Part shown: positions 53,421-62,310 of the stretch, one piece after another
Numbering within the stretch: position 1 is the stretch's first letter
How the letters are laid out: each line of letters starts with the position of its first letter
From: Actinocrispum wychmicini
GTDB taxonomy: Bacteria; Actinomycetota; Actinomycetes; Mycobacteriales; Pseudonocardiaceae
Direction of reading: 5' to 3'
Length of the DNA: 64,000 bases
NCBI RefSeq assembly: GCF_004345645.1
Contig: NZ_SLWS01000012.1
Span: 1 to 64,000, forward strand
Notes under the pieces: generated by a model
What the model was told of the DNA's origin: nothing
Databases searched by the model: none
Seen by the model: the letters and a program-made list of their open reading frames with translations, nothing else
Position numbers and translations under genes: made by a program

Positions 53421-53915
53421 ATGACCGAACCCGACATCCTGGCCGGCCAGTCCGACGAGGTACGCGAGGCGGCCCGTGAGCTGAGCGCGGACGCCGAACT
53501 CGCCCGGCTCTCGCGGGCCGTGCGGGAGGGTGTCGGGCGGTTGAACTGGCGGATGCGGGCCGAATGCGACGCCGGCAGCCCCGGCCCGACGGTGCTGGCC
53601 GTGCTGAGCCGGCTGATCCGGGCCGGCACGCACACCCCGAAGGAGTTGGCCGACGCCGAACGGATCCAGCCGCAGTCGCTGACCCGGATCCTGGCGTCCC
53701 TGACCGAGCGGGGGTTGATCACCCGAGCCCCGGACCCGGCCGACGGACGGCGGTCCCTGATCGACATCACCCCGGCCGGACGCGCGGTGATGCGGCAGTA
53801 CACCAGCAGCCGGGAACGCTGGCTGTCCGGCGCGCTCGAACGCGCACTCAGCCCGACCGAGCGGCAACTGCTCGGACTGGCCGCGGAACTGCTGGTGCGG
53901 GTAGCGGACGTGTGA
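53421..53915 (+). CDS. MarR-family regulator
   Basis: This 164-aa MarR-type repressor has the winged-helix core with TPKELADAERIQPQSLTRIL and the wing with RAPDPADGRRSLIDITPAGR. MarR proteins release DNA when they bind a small compound and typically control exporters. It directly follows the ABC exporter gene and is its probable regulator. Confidence 0.9.
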   Translation: MTEPDILAGQSDEVREAARELSADAELARLSRAVREGVGRLNWRMRAECDAGSPGPTVLAVLSRLIRAGTHTPKELADAERIQPQSLTRILASLTERGLITRAPDPADGRRSLIDITPAGRAVMRQYTSSRERWLSGALERALSPTERQLLGLAAELLVRVADV

Positions 53916-53917
53916 TC

Positions 53918-54088
53918 CCGGCCGTCGCCGCACGGCAAAGCCCAGCGACCAGCCGCACGACATCCCCAGCGACCAGCCGCACGGCGACCCAGCGCCCCAG
54001 CCACACGGCAGCAACCCAGCGCCCCCGGCCGCACGGCGACCAGCGGCCAGCCGCACGGCATCCCTGGCGGCCAGCACACGGGACATCC
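53918..54088. repeat. Degenerate ~24-bp tandem repeat
   Basis: About seven back-to-back units of 23-27 bases resemble CCCAGCGACCAGCCGCACGG followed by CATC. The clearest units start at 53941 and 53965. There are no spacers between units, so it is not a CRISPR array. Confidence 0.7.
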
Positions 54089-54163
54089 GTGCCATTCGCC
54101 ACGGCCCGTCCGCAGCGGTCTGAAATGCCAGCGCCTGCGAGCGCCCACTCGTCAGACATCGTA

Positions 54164-54181
54164 TGAATCCGGCTTGATTCA
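54164..54181. promoter_or_regulatory. TGAATC-N6-GATTCA dyad
   Basis: Perfect 6-bp arms with a 6-bp spacer lie about 85 bases before the beta-helix gene, suggesting a repressor site. Confidence 0.35.
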
Positions 54182-54266
54182 CGAGGTTCCCCCGAGTGGA
54201 GGTGGACTGAACCGGCAAGAGATCCTATGTTTGGGGCCGGTTCACTCCACTGCGGGAGGGCTCGTG

Positions 54267-56855
54267 ATGCGTTACCGGCAGTTCGCGACGTGGTCGGCGG
54301 TGGTCACTGTGGCCGCTCTCGCCGTCTTCTCCGGGAGTGCGGGCGCGGCGGAGGGTCGCTTCAGCCAGGACGTGTACGTCGCGCCGTGGGGCACCGATCA
54401 GGGGCCGGGTTCGGCGTTGCTGCCCGCGCGGACTCCGCAGCGGGCTCGCGACCTGGTGCGCGCCCGCAGCAGGGGGATGACCGGCGACGTGACCGTGCAC
54501 CTCGCGCCCGGGGTGTACCGGCTGAAAGAGCCACTGGTGTTGGACGCGCGGGACTCCGGTGTCAACGGGCACAAGGTGATCTGGCAGGGCGCCGGTGCGG
54601 CTGTGCTCAGCGGCGGCAGGCAGGTCACCGGCTGGCGTCCGGTGGCCGGCAGGCCCGGATTGTTCGCGGCCCCCGCGCCCCAAGGGCTGGACAACACGCG
54701 TCAGCTGTACGTCAACGGAATCCGGGCCCAACGCGCCCGTGGCACGTCACCGGTCACGTTGACCGCCACCGACACCGGTTACGTCGCGTCCGCGGACACC
54801 CTCGCGCACTGGCGCAATCCCGGTGACATCGAGATGGTCTACACCGCGGGCGAGGTGCTCTGGAACATCGAACGGTACGGCCTCGGCCAGTGGACCGAGC
54901 CGCGCTGCCCGGTCGGCAAGGTCGACGGCACCACGGTCACGATGGCCCAGCCTTGTTGGGACAACAGCACGAAACGCGTTGTCTTCCCGAACATCCCGGG
55001 CCGGACCGTGAACATGGTCGGGCCGGGCGACCTGACCAGCCACCGCAGGCCCGCGTACCTGGAGAACGGCTTCGAGCTGCTCGACCAGCCCGGCGAGTGG
55101 TATCTCGACCGGTCCGAGCACACCGTCTACTACATGCCGCGGCCCGGCGAGCCGTTGTGGGACGTCGAGATGCCCGCGTTGGAGAAGCTCGTCGACGGGC
55201 AGGGCACCGCGCGGAACCCCGTGCATGACATCGCCTTCCGGGGCATCAACTTCGAGTACGCGACCTGGCTGACGCCGTCGTCGCCGGAAGGGTTCTCGGA
55301 GATCCAGGCCGGCTACACGATCACCGGCCCGACCGGCTACGCCACCCAGGGCCTGTGTCAGTTCGTCGACGGCGGCACGTGCCCGTACGCCTCGTGGACC
55401 AAGGAACCCGGCAACGTCTCCGTCGAGCACGGGCAGCGGGTGGAGTTCAGCGACAGCGTGTTCACGCACCTCGGCGCGACCGGGCTCGACCTCGGCGACG
55501 GCAGCCAGGACGCCGTCGTCAAAGGCAACGTCTTCACCGACATCTCCGGCAACGGCGTCGCGATCGGCGGGGTCGACCAGCCGCAGCCGGGCACCGACGC
55601 GGACATCACCCGGAACGTCACGGTCGCCGACAACCACCTGTACGCGCTGCCGCGCGAGTTCCACGGCGGTGTCGCGATCATCAACGGGTACAGCCAGCAC
55701 GACACGATCACGCACAACCAGATCGACCATGTCGCGTACTCGGCGATCTCGATGGGCTGGGGCGGGTGGCCGGACAAGATCGGCAGCCCGGCCACGCCGA
55801 ACGTGTCGCACGACAACGCCGTGTCGAACAACCTGATCTTCGACTACATGCTGATGCTCGACGACGGCGGCGGCGTCTACACCCAGGGCATCACCGGCAC
55901 CTCGCTGGCGGACGGCGAGAAGGTCACCGGCAACGTCATCCACGACCAGTGGGGACTCGGCAAGAACGTCTACACCGACAACGGGTGCACGTACGAAACC
56001 GTGCAGGGCAACGTGCTGTACAACGCCGCGTACGCCAGCGTCGGCTCCACGCACGTCGACTACCGGGACGACCTGCGCAACAACGACCCGACGTTGATCC
56101 AGGGCAACTACTGGGAGCAAGGCGACGCGGACGGCACCAACAAAGGCGTGGTGACCAGCGGCAACCACATCCTCGCAGGCAACCCGCCCGCCGATGTGAT
56201 CGCCGCGGCCGGTCTCGAAGCGCCGTACCGTCACCTGCTCCAGAAGCCGGTCACGCTGCCTTCGGTGCCTGAGGCGCCGTCGCGGGTCGGCACGTTCGCC
56301 GCGGACGGGAAGCTGTACGTCACCTGGAACCCCACGTTCGCGGACAACGGTTCCGCGTTGACTTCGTACGTCGTCACCGCCAACGGCGTCACCACGACAA
56401 TCAGCGCGGACGACTTCGCCAAGACCGGGTACGCGGTGGTTCCCGGACTGGCCAACGGATCCGCGTACACAGTCACCGTCGCGGCGACCAACCGGTTCGG
56501 CACCAGCGAGCAGTCCCTGCCCGCGGCACCGGTTACGCCCGGCCCGTTGGCGGGTGTCAGCGCGGCGGCGCCGACGAGCCTGAAGGCACGTGCCGACGGG
56601 TCCGCGGTGAGCCTGCGCTGGAACCCGCCGACGGCCACCGGCGACACCCCGGTGATCGGCTACCAGGTCACCGGGTCCGACGGCCGGACCATCACCGTCA
56701 CCGGCCGGGACGCCCTGGTCACCCAGCCGACGACCAAGACCATGACCCGGACCATGGGCGGGTTCGCGCCGGCGACGAAGTACACGTTCACCATCGCCGC
56801 GATCACCGGCACCGGTGTGGGCGCACCGGCCTCGGTTTCGGTGACGACACGGTGA
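54267..56855 (+). CDS. Secreted parallel beta-helix protein with FN3 domains
   Basis: This 862-aa exported protein has a signal peptide (about 1-30), a long right-handed beta-helix region (about 35-690) and two C-terminal fibronectin type III domains (about 695-862). Many polysaccharide lyases and glycoside hydrolases share this fold. Turn motifs such as ATGLDLGDGSQDAVVKGNVF and GNGVAIGG are seen. ATG 54267 follows GGGAGGG; a GTG three bases earlier is equally possible. No catalytic residues are assigned. It probably acts on a polysaccharide outside the cell. Confidence 0.8.
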   Translation: MRYRQFATWSAVVTVAALAVFSGSAGAAEGRFSQDVYVAPWGTDQGPGSALLPARTPQRARDLVRARSRGMTGDVTVHLAPGVYRLKEPLVLDARDSGVNGHKVIWQGAGAAVLSGGRQVTGWRPVAGRPGLFAAPAPQGLDNTRQLYVNGIRAQRARGTSPVTLTATDTGYVASADTLAHWRNPGDIEMVYTAGEVLWNIERYGLGQWTEPRCPVGKVDGTTVTMAQPCWDNSTKRVVFPNIPGRTVNMVGPGDLTSHRRPAYLENGFELLDQPGEWYLDRSEHTVYYMPRPGEPLWDVEMPALEKLVDGQGTARNPVHDIAFRGINFEYATWLTPSSPEGFSEIQAGYTITGPTGYATQGLCQFVDGGTCPYASWTKEPGNVSVEHGQRVEFSDSVFTHLGATGLDLGDGSQDAVVKGNVFTDISGNGVAIGGVDQPQPGTDADITRNVTVADNHLYALPREFHGGVAIINGYSQHDTITHNQIDHVAYSAISMGWGGWPDKIGSPATPNVSHDNAVSNNLIFDYMLMLDDGGGVYTQGITGTSLADGEKVTGNVIHDQWGLGKNVYTDNGCTYETVQGNVLYNAAYASVGSTHVDYRDDLRNNDPTLIQGNYWEQGDADGTNKGVVTSGNHILAGNPPADVIAAAGLEAPYRHLLQKPVTLPSVPEAPSRVGTFAADGKLYVTWNPTFADNGSALTSYVVTANGVTTTISADDFAKTGYAVVPGLANGSAYTVTVAATNRFGTSEQSLPAAPVTPGPLAGVSAAAPTSLKARADGSAVSLRWNPPTATGDTPVIGYQVTGSDGRTITVTGRDALVTQPTTKTMTRTMGGFAPATKYTFTIAAITGTGVGAPASVSVTTR

Positions 56856-56871
56856 TGGCATGCTGTCGCGC

Positions 56872-57504
56872 ATGGGGGATCACGACTCCGTGCGCGGCAG
56901 CTACGACACCGTCGCCGAGGAATACCTGGCCCGGCTGCGGGACGAACTGGCTGGCAAGCCGCTGGACCGGGCGTTGCTCACGGCCGTGCTGGAACAGACC
57001 GAACCCGGCGGGGTGGTCGCGGACCTCGGCTGCGGACCCGGGCATGTGGCCGCCTGGCTGACCGAGCAGGGCGCGACCACGGTCGGCGTGGACCTGTCGC
57101 CGGGCATGGTCGCGGCCGGCCGGGCCGGTTTCCCGTCGGTGGAGTTCCGCGTCGGTGACCTGGTGGCGTTGCCCGCGAACGACGGCGAGTTCGCCGCCGC
57201 GGTCGCGCTTTACTCGATCATCCACGTCGGACCGGACGAGCTGGCCGGGGTGTTCGAGGAGGTTCGACGGGTCCTGCGGCCGTCCGGTTTGTTCCTGGTG
57301 TCGTTCCACGTCGGCGACGAGGTGCGGCATCTGGACGAGTGGTGGGGGCACGACGTGGACGTCGACTTCCGCTTCCTCGATCCCGAGCACATCGTGGATC
57401 TCCTTGAGAGCACGGGGTTCTCAATCGAGATGCGCATGCAGCGGACGAATTACGCGCACGAGGTGGAGACCCAGAGGGCTTACATTCTGAGTCGTCGCAC
57501 CTGA
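56872..57504 (+). CDS. SAM-dependent methyltransferase
   Basis: This 210-aa class I methyltransferase has SAM motif I VADLGCGPGHVAAWL and post-motif VGVDLSPGMV. Its substrate is unknown. ATG 56872 is chosen because a CATGCT element sits seven bases upstream (leaderless) and the sequence then fits the family; an ATG at 56860 lies inside that element. Confidence 0.87.
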   Translation: MGDHDSVRGSYDTVAEEYLARLRDELAGKPLDRALLTAVLEQTEPGGVVADLGCGPGHVAAWLTEQGATTVGVDLSPGMVAAGRAGFPSVEFRVGDLVALPANDGEFAAAVALYSIIHVGPDELAGVFEEVRRVLRPSGLFLVSFHVGDEVRHLDEWWGHDVDVDFRFLDPEHIVDLLESTGFSIEMRMQRTNYAHEVETQRAYILSRRT

Positions 57505-57635
57505 TGAGGAGACGCGCGGCACACGACGCGGGTTGTCCGAAAACCGACGTGACTCTCGTCGCGACAGGTGTGATCAACCAGTCGGCTGTCGACGCGTCTC
57601 CCTCTATGACAGCGGATCACGAGGGGGTTGGGACG

Positions 57636-58559
57636 ATGAGGATGCGGACGGTCGCGGCGGGACTGGTCGGGACGCTCACCATTCTGTTGGCGGCGTGCGG
57701 GACGACGCCGGTCAACGGCATGGCCCTCGCCAACGGCAGCGCGCGAACGTCCACCGCCAGCCAACCGGACGCCGAGGGACCGGCGGGGAACGCGCCCGCG
57801 CACACCGACAACCCGACCACCAGCAAGACCGCTCCCGATGCCACCACCACGGACCCGACGACGACGAATCCGACCACGAGCCAGACCAGTTCGACGTCCA
57901 GCGGCCCGCCGGACACCTCGACCAGCCAGCCGATCCCCCGCCAGGATCCCGTGGTGGGGCACACCAAGCCGCAGCCGGGCCTGCACGTCGCGCTGACGTT
58001 CGACGACGGCCCCGACCCGACCTGGACCCCGCAGGTGCTCGACCTGCTGGCGCAGTACCACGTCAAGGCCACGTTCTGTCTGGTCGGCGTGAACGCGCAG
58101 GCCCATCCCGACCTGGTGCGGGCGATCGTCGCCGGCGGGCACGCGCTGTGCAACCACACCATGCACCACAACGAAGGCCTGCGGAAGTTGCCGCCGGACG
58201 CGCGGCGGGCCGAGATCGCGGACGCGCGGCAGGCGATCCTGGCGGCGGCCCCGGGTGCGCAGGTGTCGTACTTCCGTGCCCCGGCGGGCAACTTCTCCCC
58301 GGCCGGCGACCAGGACCCGGACTCGGTGCAGCGGATCGCCAAGAGCCTGGGGATGGAGTCGCTGGCGTGGTCCATCGACACGCGGGACTGGACGAAGCCG
58401 GGCACGCAGGCGATCGTGGCCGCGGTCCAGAAGGCCGGCCGGAACGACGTCGTGTTGATGCACGACGCGGGCGGTGACCGCGGGCAGACCGTCGCGGCGC
58501 TGCGGATCGTGTTGCCGTGGCTGGTGTCGCGCGGCTACCAGTTCGACTTCCCGGCCTGA
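57636..58559 (+). CDS. Polysaccharide deacetylase lipoprotein (NodB fold)
   Basis: This 307-aa lipoprotein has lipobox LAAC (Cys21), a Thr/Ser/Pro-rich spacer (about 30-110) and a NodB-type deacetylase domain. Motif TFDDGPDPTW supplies the catalytic base and a metal Asp, and HTMHH the metal histidines. RAPAGNFSP and LMHDAGG complete the family set. It would remove acetyl groups from peptidoglycan or another amino-sugar polymer at the surface. ATG 57636 follows a run of G bases. Confidence 0.9.
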   Translation: MRMRTVAAGLVGTLTILLAACGTTPVNGMALANGSARTSTASQPDAEGPAGNAPAHTDNPTTSKTAPDATTTDPTTTNPTTSQTSSTSSGPPDTSTSQPIPRQDPVVGHTKPQPGLHVALTFDDGPDPTWTPQVLDLLAQYHVKATFCLVGVNAQAHPDLVRAIVAGGHALCNHTMHHNEGLRKLPPDARRAEIADARQAILAAAPGAQVSYFRAPAGNFSPAGDQDPDSVQRIAKSLGMESLAWSIDTRDWTKPGTQAIVAAVQKAGRNDVVLMHDAGGDRGQTVAALRIVLPWLVSRGYQFDFPA

Positions 58560-58594
58560 GCGGCCGGGGGAGGGTAAATCGACGCCTCCCGGGC

Positions 58595-58600
58595 TAGCCT
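58595..58600 (+). promoter_or_regulatory. Leaderless -10 element
   Basis: TAGCCT ends six bases before GTG 58607, identical to the element at 8966-8971, and no ribosome binding site is present. Confidence 0.4.
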
Positions 58601-58606
58601 CACGTC

Positions 58607-59221
58607 GTGAGCCGGCGCGGGCGGCCGCGGCACCCCGACCAGTTGACCCCCGCCGAATGGCGGGTGGCCGACGCGGTCCGGCACGGACTCACCAACAGCG
58701 AGATCGCGCGTCGCCGCGGCGTCAGCCTGGACGCCGTGAAGTTCCACGTCGCCAACGCGGTGGCCAAGCTCGGCCTGGCGAACCGCGCGGCGTTGCGGCA
58801 GTGGCCCGGCGTCCCTGCCGACAGCGCGCTCGCGGCGAGAACGCGGCCAGAGGAGGAACTGATGTTGGGACCAGTCGGACAGGTTTCGCGCACGGTGGCG
58901 GATCTCGGCCGGGCCAAGGAGTTCTACGGCGACGTGCTGGGGCTCAAGCACCTCTACACGTTCGACGATCTGGCGTTCTTCGACTGCGACGGCGTCCGGC
59001 TGTACCTGCAACGCGGCGAGCCCGGATCGGAATCGGTGTTGTATTTCCGCGTTTCGGACATCGGTGCCGCCTACGACGACCTCCGCGAGCGCGGTGTCGA
59101 TTTCCTGGGCGCACCGCACCTGATCTTCCGGCACGAGTCCGGGATCGAGGAGTGGATGGCGTTCTTCACCGACCCCGACGGGCACACCACGGCGATCATG
59201 TCCCAGGTCATTCCCGGGTAG
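58607..59221 (+). CDS. LuxR helix-turn-helix fused to VOC domain
   Basis: This 204-aa protein joins an N-terminal LuxR-type helix-turn-helix (about 10-65, with LTPAEWRVADAVRHGLTNSE) to a glyoxalase/VOC domain (about 88-204, with GQVSRTVADLGRAKEFYGDV). An internal ATG at 58861 could make the VOC domain alone, and GAGGA lies before it. In the fusion, the VOC part may sense a small molecule for the DNA-binding part. The frame is continuous. Confidence 0.85.
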   Translation: MSRRGRPRHPDQLTPAEWRVADAVRHGLTNSEIARRRGVSLDAVKFHVANAVAKLGLANRAALRQWPGVPADSALAARTRPEEELMLGPVGQVSRTVADLGRAKEFYGDVLGLKHLYTFDDLAFFDCDGVRLYLQRGEPGSESVLYFRVSDIGAAYDDLRERGVDFLGAPHLIFRHESGIEEWMAFFTDPDGHTTAIMSQVIPG

Positions 59222-59596
59222 CGCGCGACCCCGATATCTGAATTCTTTTCCCGAATACGGAGACCCCCTTTCATTTCAGTCCGCCCGGACTATTTCATCC
59301 GACCATCCGCTCAGCCCTGGTCACAGGCCCGCATCAGCGATCTCTGTTCGGTTTTCACCTCTTCACGGCCGGCGATGTGTATTCATTTCCGGGTAGCGTC
59401 CGTGCGGTTTGTCGCGATAAAGGTAATCAGCACGGCCACGCTGATCCGGGGAGTGTCACGGTGTTCGATCCGATTTCGCTGATCGTCCGAGAACGAGCGA
59501 TCCATTCGGGGCGCGGCGGAGGCGCTGGCCGGGTTCCAGCTGGCGCCGCGCACGTCGTCCCGTGTCCGCCGGCTACTCGGAATGTAGGGCCCCGCG
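59222..59596. other. Intergenic region without a supported gene
   Basis: This 375-bp gap has lower GC at its left (59230-59290). A frame from 59377 to 59607 lacks start signals and family features. Another short frame ending at about 59587 reads like coding (LAGFQLAPRTSSRVRRLLGM) but has no start. It may be a decayed gene end. Confidence 0.45.
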
Positions 59597-59986
59597 ATGA
59601 ACACTGACGCCGGCCGGTACGGCCATCTGTCCACTGTAGACCTCGAAGACCTGTTGCACCGTCCGGGACTGTCCGCCACCGACTTCCGGTCGGTGCAGGC
59701 GGAACTGTCCAGGCGCTACGCCACCGGCCACACCCGGCAGGCGCCGCCGGCTCGGTCGCCCGCTCCCCCACCCCCGCGGCCGGCGTTCGACTCCGCGGCC
59801 GACACCGGCAAGAACATCGTGTGGACGGTCCTGGTGCTGATCGCGGTCGCGGTGGTCGCGATCGGCGTCGCCCTGTACTTCGCTGGCCAGAAGTCCGACC
59901 CGGGATCGCAACAACCGTCGTACGGGGACACCTCGCCGTGTTACTGCGCTGACGGGGTCCGCACGTATCCCGGAACGGTCCGCTGA
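59597..59986 (+). CDS. Small single-pass membrane protein
   Basis: This 129-aa protein has a hydrophilic N terminus, a proline-rich stretch (about 50-62), one membrane helix (about 74-96) and a short external tail with two Cys (CYC). No family is recognised. G/C-rich third positions support it being real. No clear ribosome binding site precedes the ATG. Confidence 0.6.
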   Translation: MNTDAGRYGHLSTVDLEDLLHRPGLSATDFRSVQAELSRRYATGHTRQAPPARSPAPPPPRPAFDSAADTGKNIVWTVLVLIAVAVVAIGVALYFAGQKSDPGSQQPSYGDTSPCYCADGVRTYPGTVR

Positions 59987-60033
59987 GCGCGTACCCATGG
60001 TGTCAGGCCGGTCCTCGGGGTAAACCTAGCCGG

Positions 60034-60045
60034 GAGAGCGCTCTC
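60034..60045. promoter_or_regulatory. GAGAGCGCTCTC operator
   Basis: This 12-bp perfect palindrome lies 15 bases before the ATG at 60061. LacI-family sugar regulators in actinomycetes use similar GAGCGCTC-type operators (for example CebR boxes), so glycan-dependent control is likely. Confidence 0.6.
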
Positions 60046-60060
60046 ACCCTGGAGGGACCT

Positions 60061-61881
60061 ATGCGCACCCGACACGGATTCGGCACGGTACTCGTGCTCG
60101 GCCTTGCCCTGCTGACCGCCGCCACGACACCCGCGACCGCCGCCCCCGACAAGCAACCCGATCTTGGTGGCAACGTCACCGTGTTCGATCCCGCCACCCC
60201 GGTCGACCAGATCCAGGCCGCTCTGGACGCGGTGCACACCACGCAGGTCGACAACGAGATGGGGAGCCAGCGGTACGCGTTCTTCTTCAAGCCGGGCACG
60301 TACGGCACGGCCGACCACCCGTTACGGATCAAGGTCGGCTACTACACCGAGATCGCCGGCCTGGGCGCCTCCCCCACCGACGTGGTCGTCAACGGCAAGA
60401 TCGAGACGTACAACCGGTGTCTCGACGCCGGCACCGGCAACTGCCTGGCGCTGGTGAACTTCTGGCGTACCCTGGCCAACCTCTCGCTCACCATCAGCAG
60501 CGCCGGCCAGGACGGGTGCCGCGCCTCGGCGGACTTCTGGGCGGTGTCGCAGGCGGTGTCGTTGCGGCGCATGAACATCAGCGGCGGCACGCTCTCGCTG
60601 ATGGACTACTGCACGGCCGGCCCGCAGTTCGCCAGCGGCGGCTTCATCGCCGACTCCCGGCTGCCTTCGGTGGTCAACGGGTCGCAGCAGCAGTGGTTGA
60701 CGCGTAACAGCGAGCTCGCCGGTTGGTCCAACGGCGTGTGGAACCAGGTGTTCGCCGGTGTCGTCGGCGCGCCGGCCGAGACGGGGTTCCCGAACCCGCC
60801 GTACACGACGCTCGACACCACGCCGGTGAGCCGGGAGAAGCCGTACCTGTTCGTCGACCCGCATGGTCGGTTCAACGTCCGCGTGCCGTCCGTTCGGGCC
60901 GACAGCCGTGGCGTGTCCTGGGCGAACGGCATGACACCCGGCCGCACGCTGCCGCTTTCCGACTTCTTCGTGGCGAAGCCGTCCACCCCGGTGTGGCTCA
61001 TCAACGCGGAACTCGCGTCCGGCAAGAACCTGTTGCTCACACCAGGCGTGTACTCCGTCGCAAGCAGCATCCGTGTCACGCGGCCGGACACAGTCGTCTT
61101 GGGTATCGGGCACGCCACGCTCACCGCGAGCCACGGTTCGATCCCGCTGGACATCGCTGGTGTGCCCGGTGTCATGGTCGCGGGTGTGACGCTGGACGCG
61201 GGCCCGCAGGAGTCACCGGTGCTGCTGCGGGTCGGCCAACGGTTCGGCCTTCGGTGGAGTGCGCCGGCCGACCCGACCACACTGTCCGATGTGTACTTCC
61301 GGGTCGGCGGGCCGCACGTCGGCAGCGCCACCACCGCGCTGGAGGTGAACAGTGACAACGTGATCGTCGACCACACCTGGGTGTGGCGGGCGGACCACGG
61401 CGTCGAGGGCCTCACCGACACCGAACGCTGGCGGACGAACATCGGCCGCAACGGCGTTGTCGTCAACGGCGACCACGTGACCGCGACCGGCCTGTTCGTG
61501 GAGCATTTCCAGCAGTACAACACCGTGTGGAACGGCCAGGACGGCACGACGGTCCTCTACCAGAACGAACTGCCGTACGATCCGCCGACACAGGCGGACT
61601 GGACGCACAACGGTGTCAACGGCTGGGCGGGTTACAAGGTGGGCGACCGGGTGCGAACGCATCACCTGTACGGCGCCGGTGTGTACGTGTTCAACCACAA
61701 CAACCCGACGATCCACACGGAGAACGGCTTCGAGGTCCCGTCACAACCTGGTGTGCGGCTGCACCACATCATGACCGTCAACCTCAGCGCGGGCACGGTC
61801 GACCATGTCGTGAACGGCGTCGGCGGTCCCGCTGACACCACGAAGATCGGTGTCCCGGTGGACGTCACGGACTACCCGTGA
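60061..61881 (+). CDS. Secreted GH55-like beta-helix protein
   Basis: This 606-aa exported protein has a signal peptide (about 1-28) and a long beta-helix body resembling GH55/exo-beta-1,3-glucanase-like proteins. Segments include GVMVAGVTLDAGPQESPVLL, DNVIVDHTWVWRADHG and NGVVVNGDHVTATGLFVEH. ATG 60061 follows GGAGGGA. The sugar-type operator upstream supports a role in glycan breakdown. The catalytic residues and exact substrate are not certain. Confidence 0.75.
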   Translation: MRTRHGFGTVLVLGLALLTAATTPATAAPDKQPDLGGNVTVFDPATPVDQIQAALDAVHTTQVDNEMGSQRYAFFFKPGTYGTADHPLRIKVGYYTEIAGLGASPTDVVVNGKIETYNRCLDAGTGNCLALVNFWRTLANLSLTISSAGQDGCRASADFWAVSQAVSLRRMNISGGTLSLMDYCTAGPQFASGGFIADSRLPSVVNGSQQQWLTRNSELAGWSNGVWNQVFAGVVGAPAETGFPNPPYTTLDTTPVSREKPYLFVDPHGRFNVRVPSVRADSRGVSWANGMTPGRTLPLSDFFVAKPSTPVWLINAELASGKNLLLTPGVYSVASSIRVTRPDTVVLGIGHATLTASHGSIPLDIAGVPGVMVAGVTLDAGPQESPVLLRVGQRFGLRWSAPADPTTLSDVYFRVGGPHVGSATTALEVNSDNVIVDHTWVWRADHGVEGLTDTERWRTNIGRNGVVVNGDHVTATGLFVEHFQQYNTVWNGQDGTTVLYQNELPYDPPTQADWTHNGVNGWAGYKVGDRVRTHHLYGAGVYVFNHNNPTIHTENGFEVPSQPGVRLHHIMTVNLSAGTVDHVVNGVGGPADTTKIGVPVDVTDYP

Positions 61882-62219
61882 ACCGTCAGCGCGAGCGTTC
61901 CGGCGGCTAGCAGCAGGAACGTGCCTGGGAAAGGCACGTGCTTGTACCACTGGGCACGAATCACGGTGATGACCGCGCCGATGAAGAACAGCACGAGGCC
62001 GGCGGCGGCCGCGATCCCGATCGCGGGGACGGCGAACCCCACGAGGATCCCTGCCGCGCCGGCCGCTTTCGCCATGCCCAGCCAGAACAGCCACGACCGC
62101 GGTACCCCGTAGCTGGTCATGTTCTCGAGAATCGACTTGGCACGGACGAAGTTCGCGATGGCTGCCGCGATGTTGACGGCCGCGGTCACGGCCGCCACGG
62201 CGACGTAGGCGGTGAACAC
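61872..62219 (-). CDS. DoxX-like membrane protein
   Basis: This 115-aa protein has four membrane helices of the DoxX-like type (SWLFWLGMAKAAGAAGILVG is typical). Such proteins relate to thiosulfate:quinone or redox functions, but small members are uncharacterised. It is divergent from the LysR gene across 91 bp with a dyad and is the likely target of that regulator. Its end overlaps the beta-helix gene by ten bases. Confidence 0.85.
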   Translation of the reverse strand: MFTAYVAVAAVTAAVNIAAAIANFVRAKSILENMTSYGVPRSWLFWLGMAKAAGAAGILVGFAVPAIGIAAAAGLVLFFIGAVITVIRAQWYKHVPFPGTFLLLAAGTLALTVHG

Positions 62220-62242
62220 CTGGGACTCCTTTCAACGGACCG

Positions 62243-62259
62243 GGGTCTGTCCCAGACCC
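62243..62259. promoter_or_regulatory. Dyad between DoxX and LysR genes
   Basis: GGGTCTG-TCC-CAGACCC is a perfect 7-bp inverted repeat 24 bases before the DoxX start. A second dyad, TTGG-CGT-CCAA, lies at 62276-62286. Both are candidate LysR or other regulator sites. Confidence 0.45.
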
Positions 62260-62310
62260 TGTCGTGGAGCCCCGCTTGGCGTCCAATACCTGCTTCTATA
62301 ACCTGTTGGA

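Larger units (their letters stand above)
53916..54266. other. Intergenic region with minisatellite and dyad
   Basis: This 351-bp gap holds a short tandem repeat (53918-54088) and a dyad (54164-54181). No gene is supported; frames across the repeat are low-complexity. Confidence 0.6.

Noticed and set aside
53918..54088. Possible CRISPR array
   Set aside because: Units are contiguous, degenerate and lack spacers; no cas genes are present.
59377..59607. Short plus-strand frame before the small membrane protein
   Set aside because: It has no ribosome binding site, no recognisable domain, and overlaps the start of the next gene.
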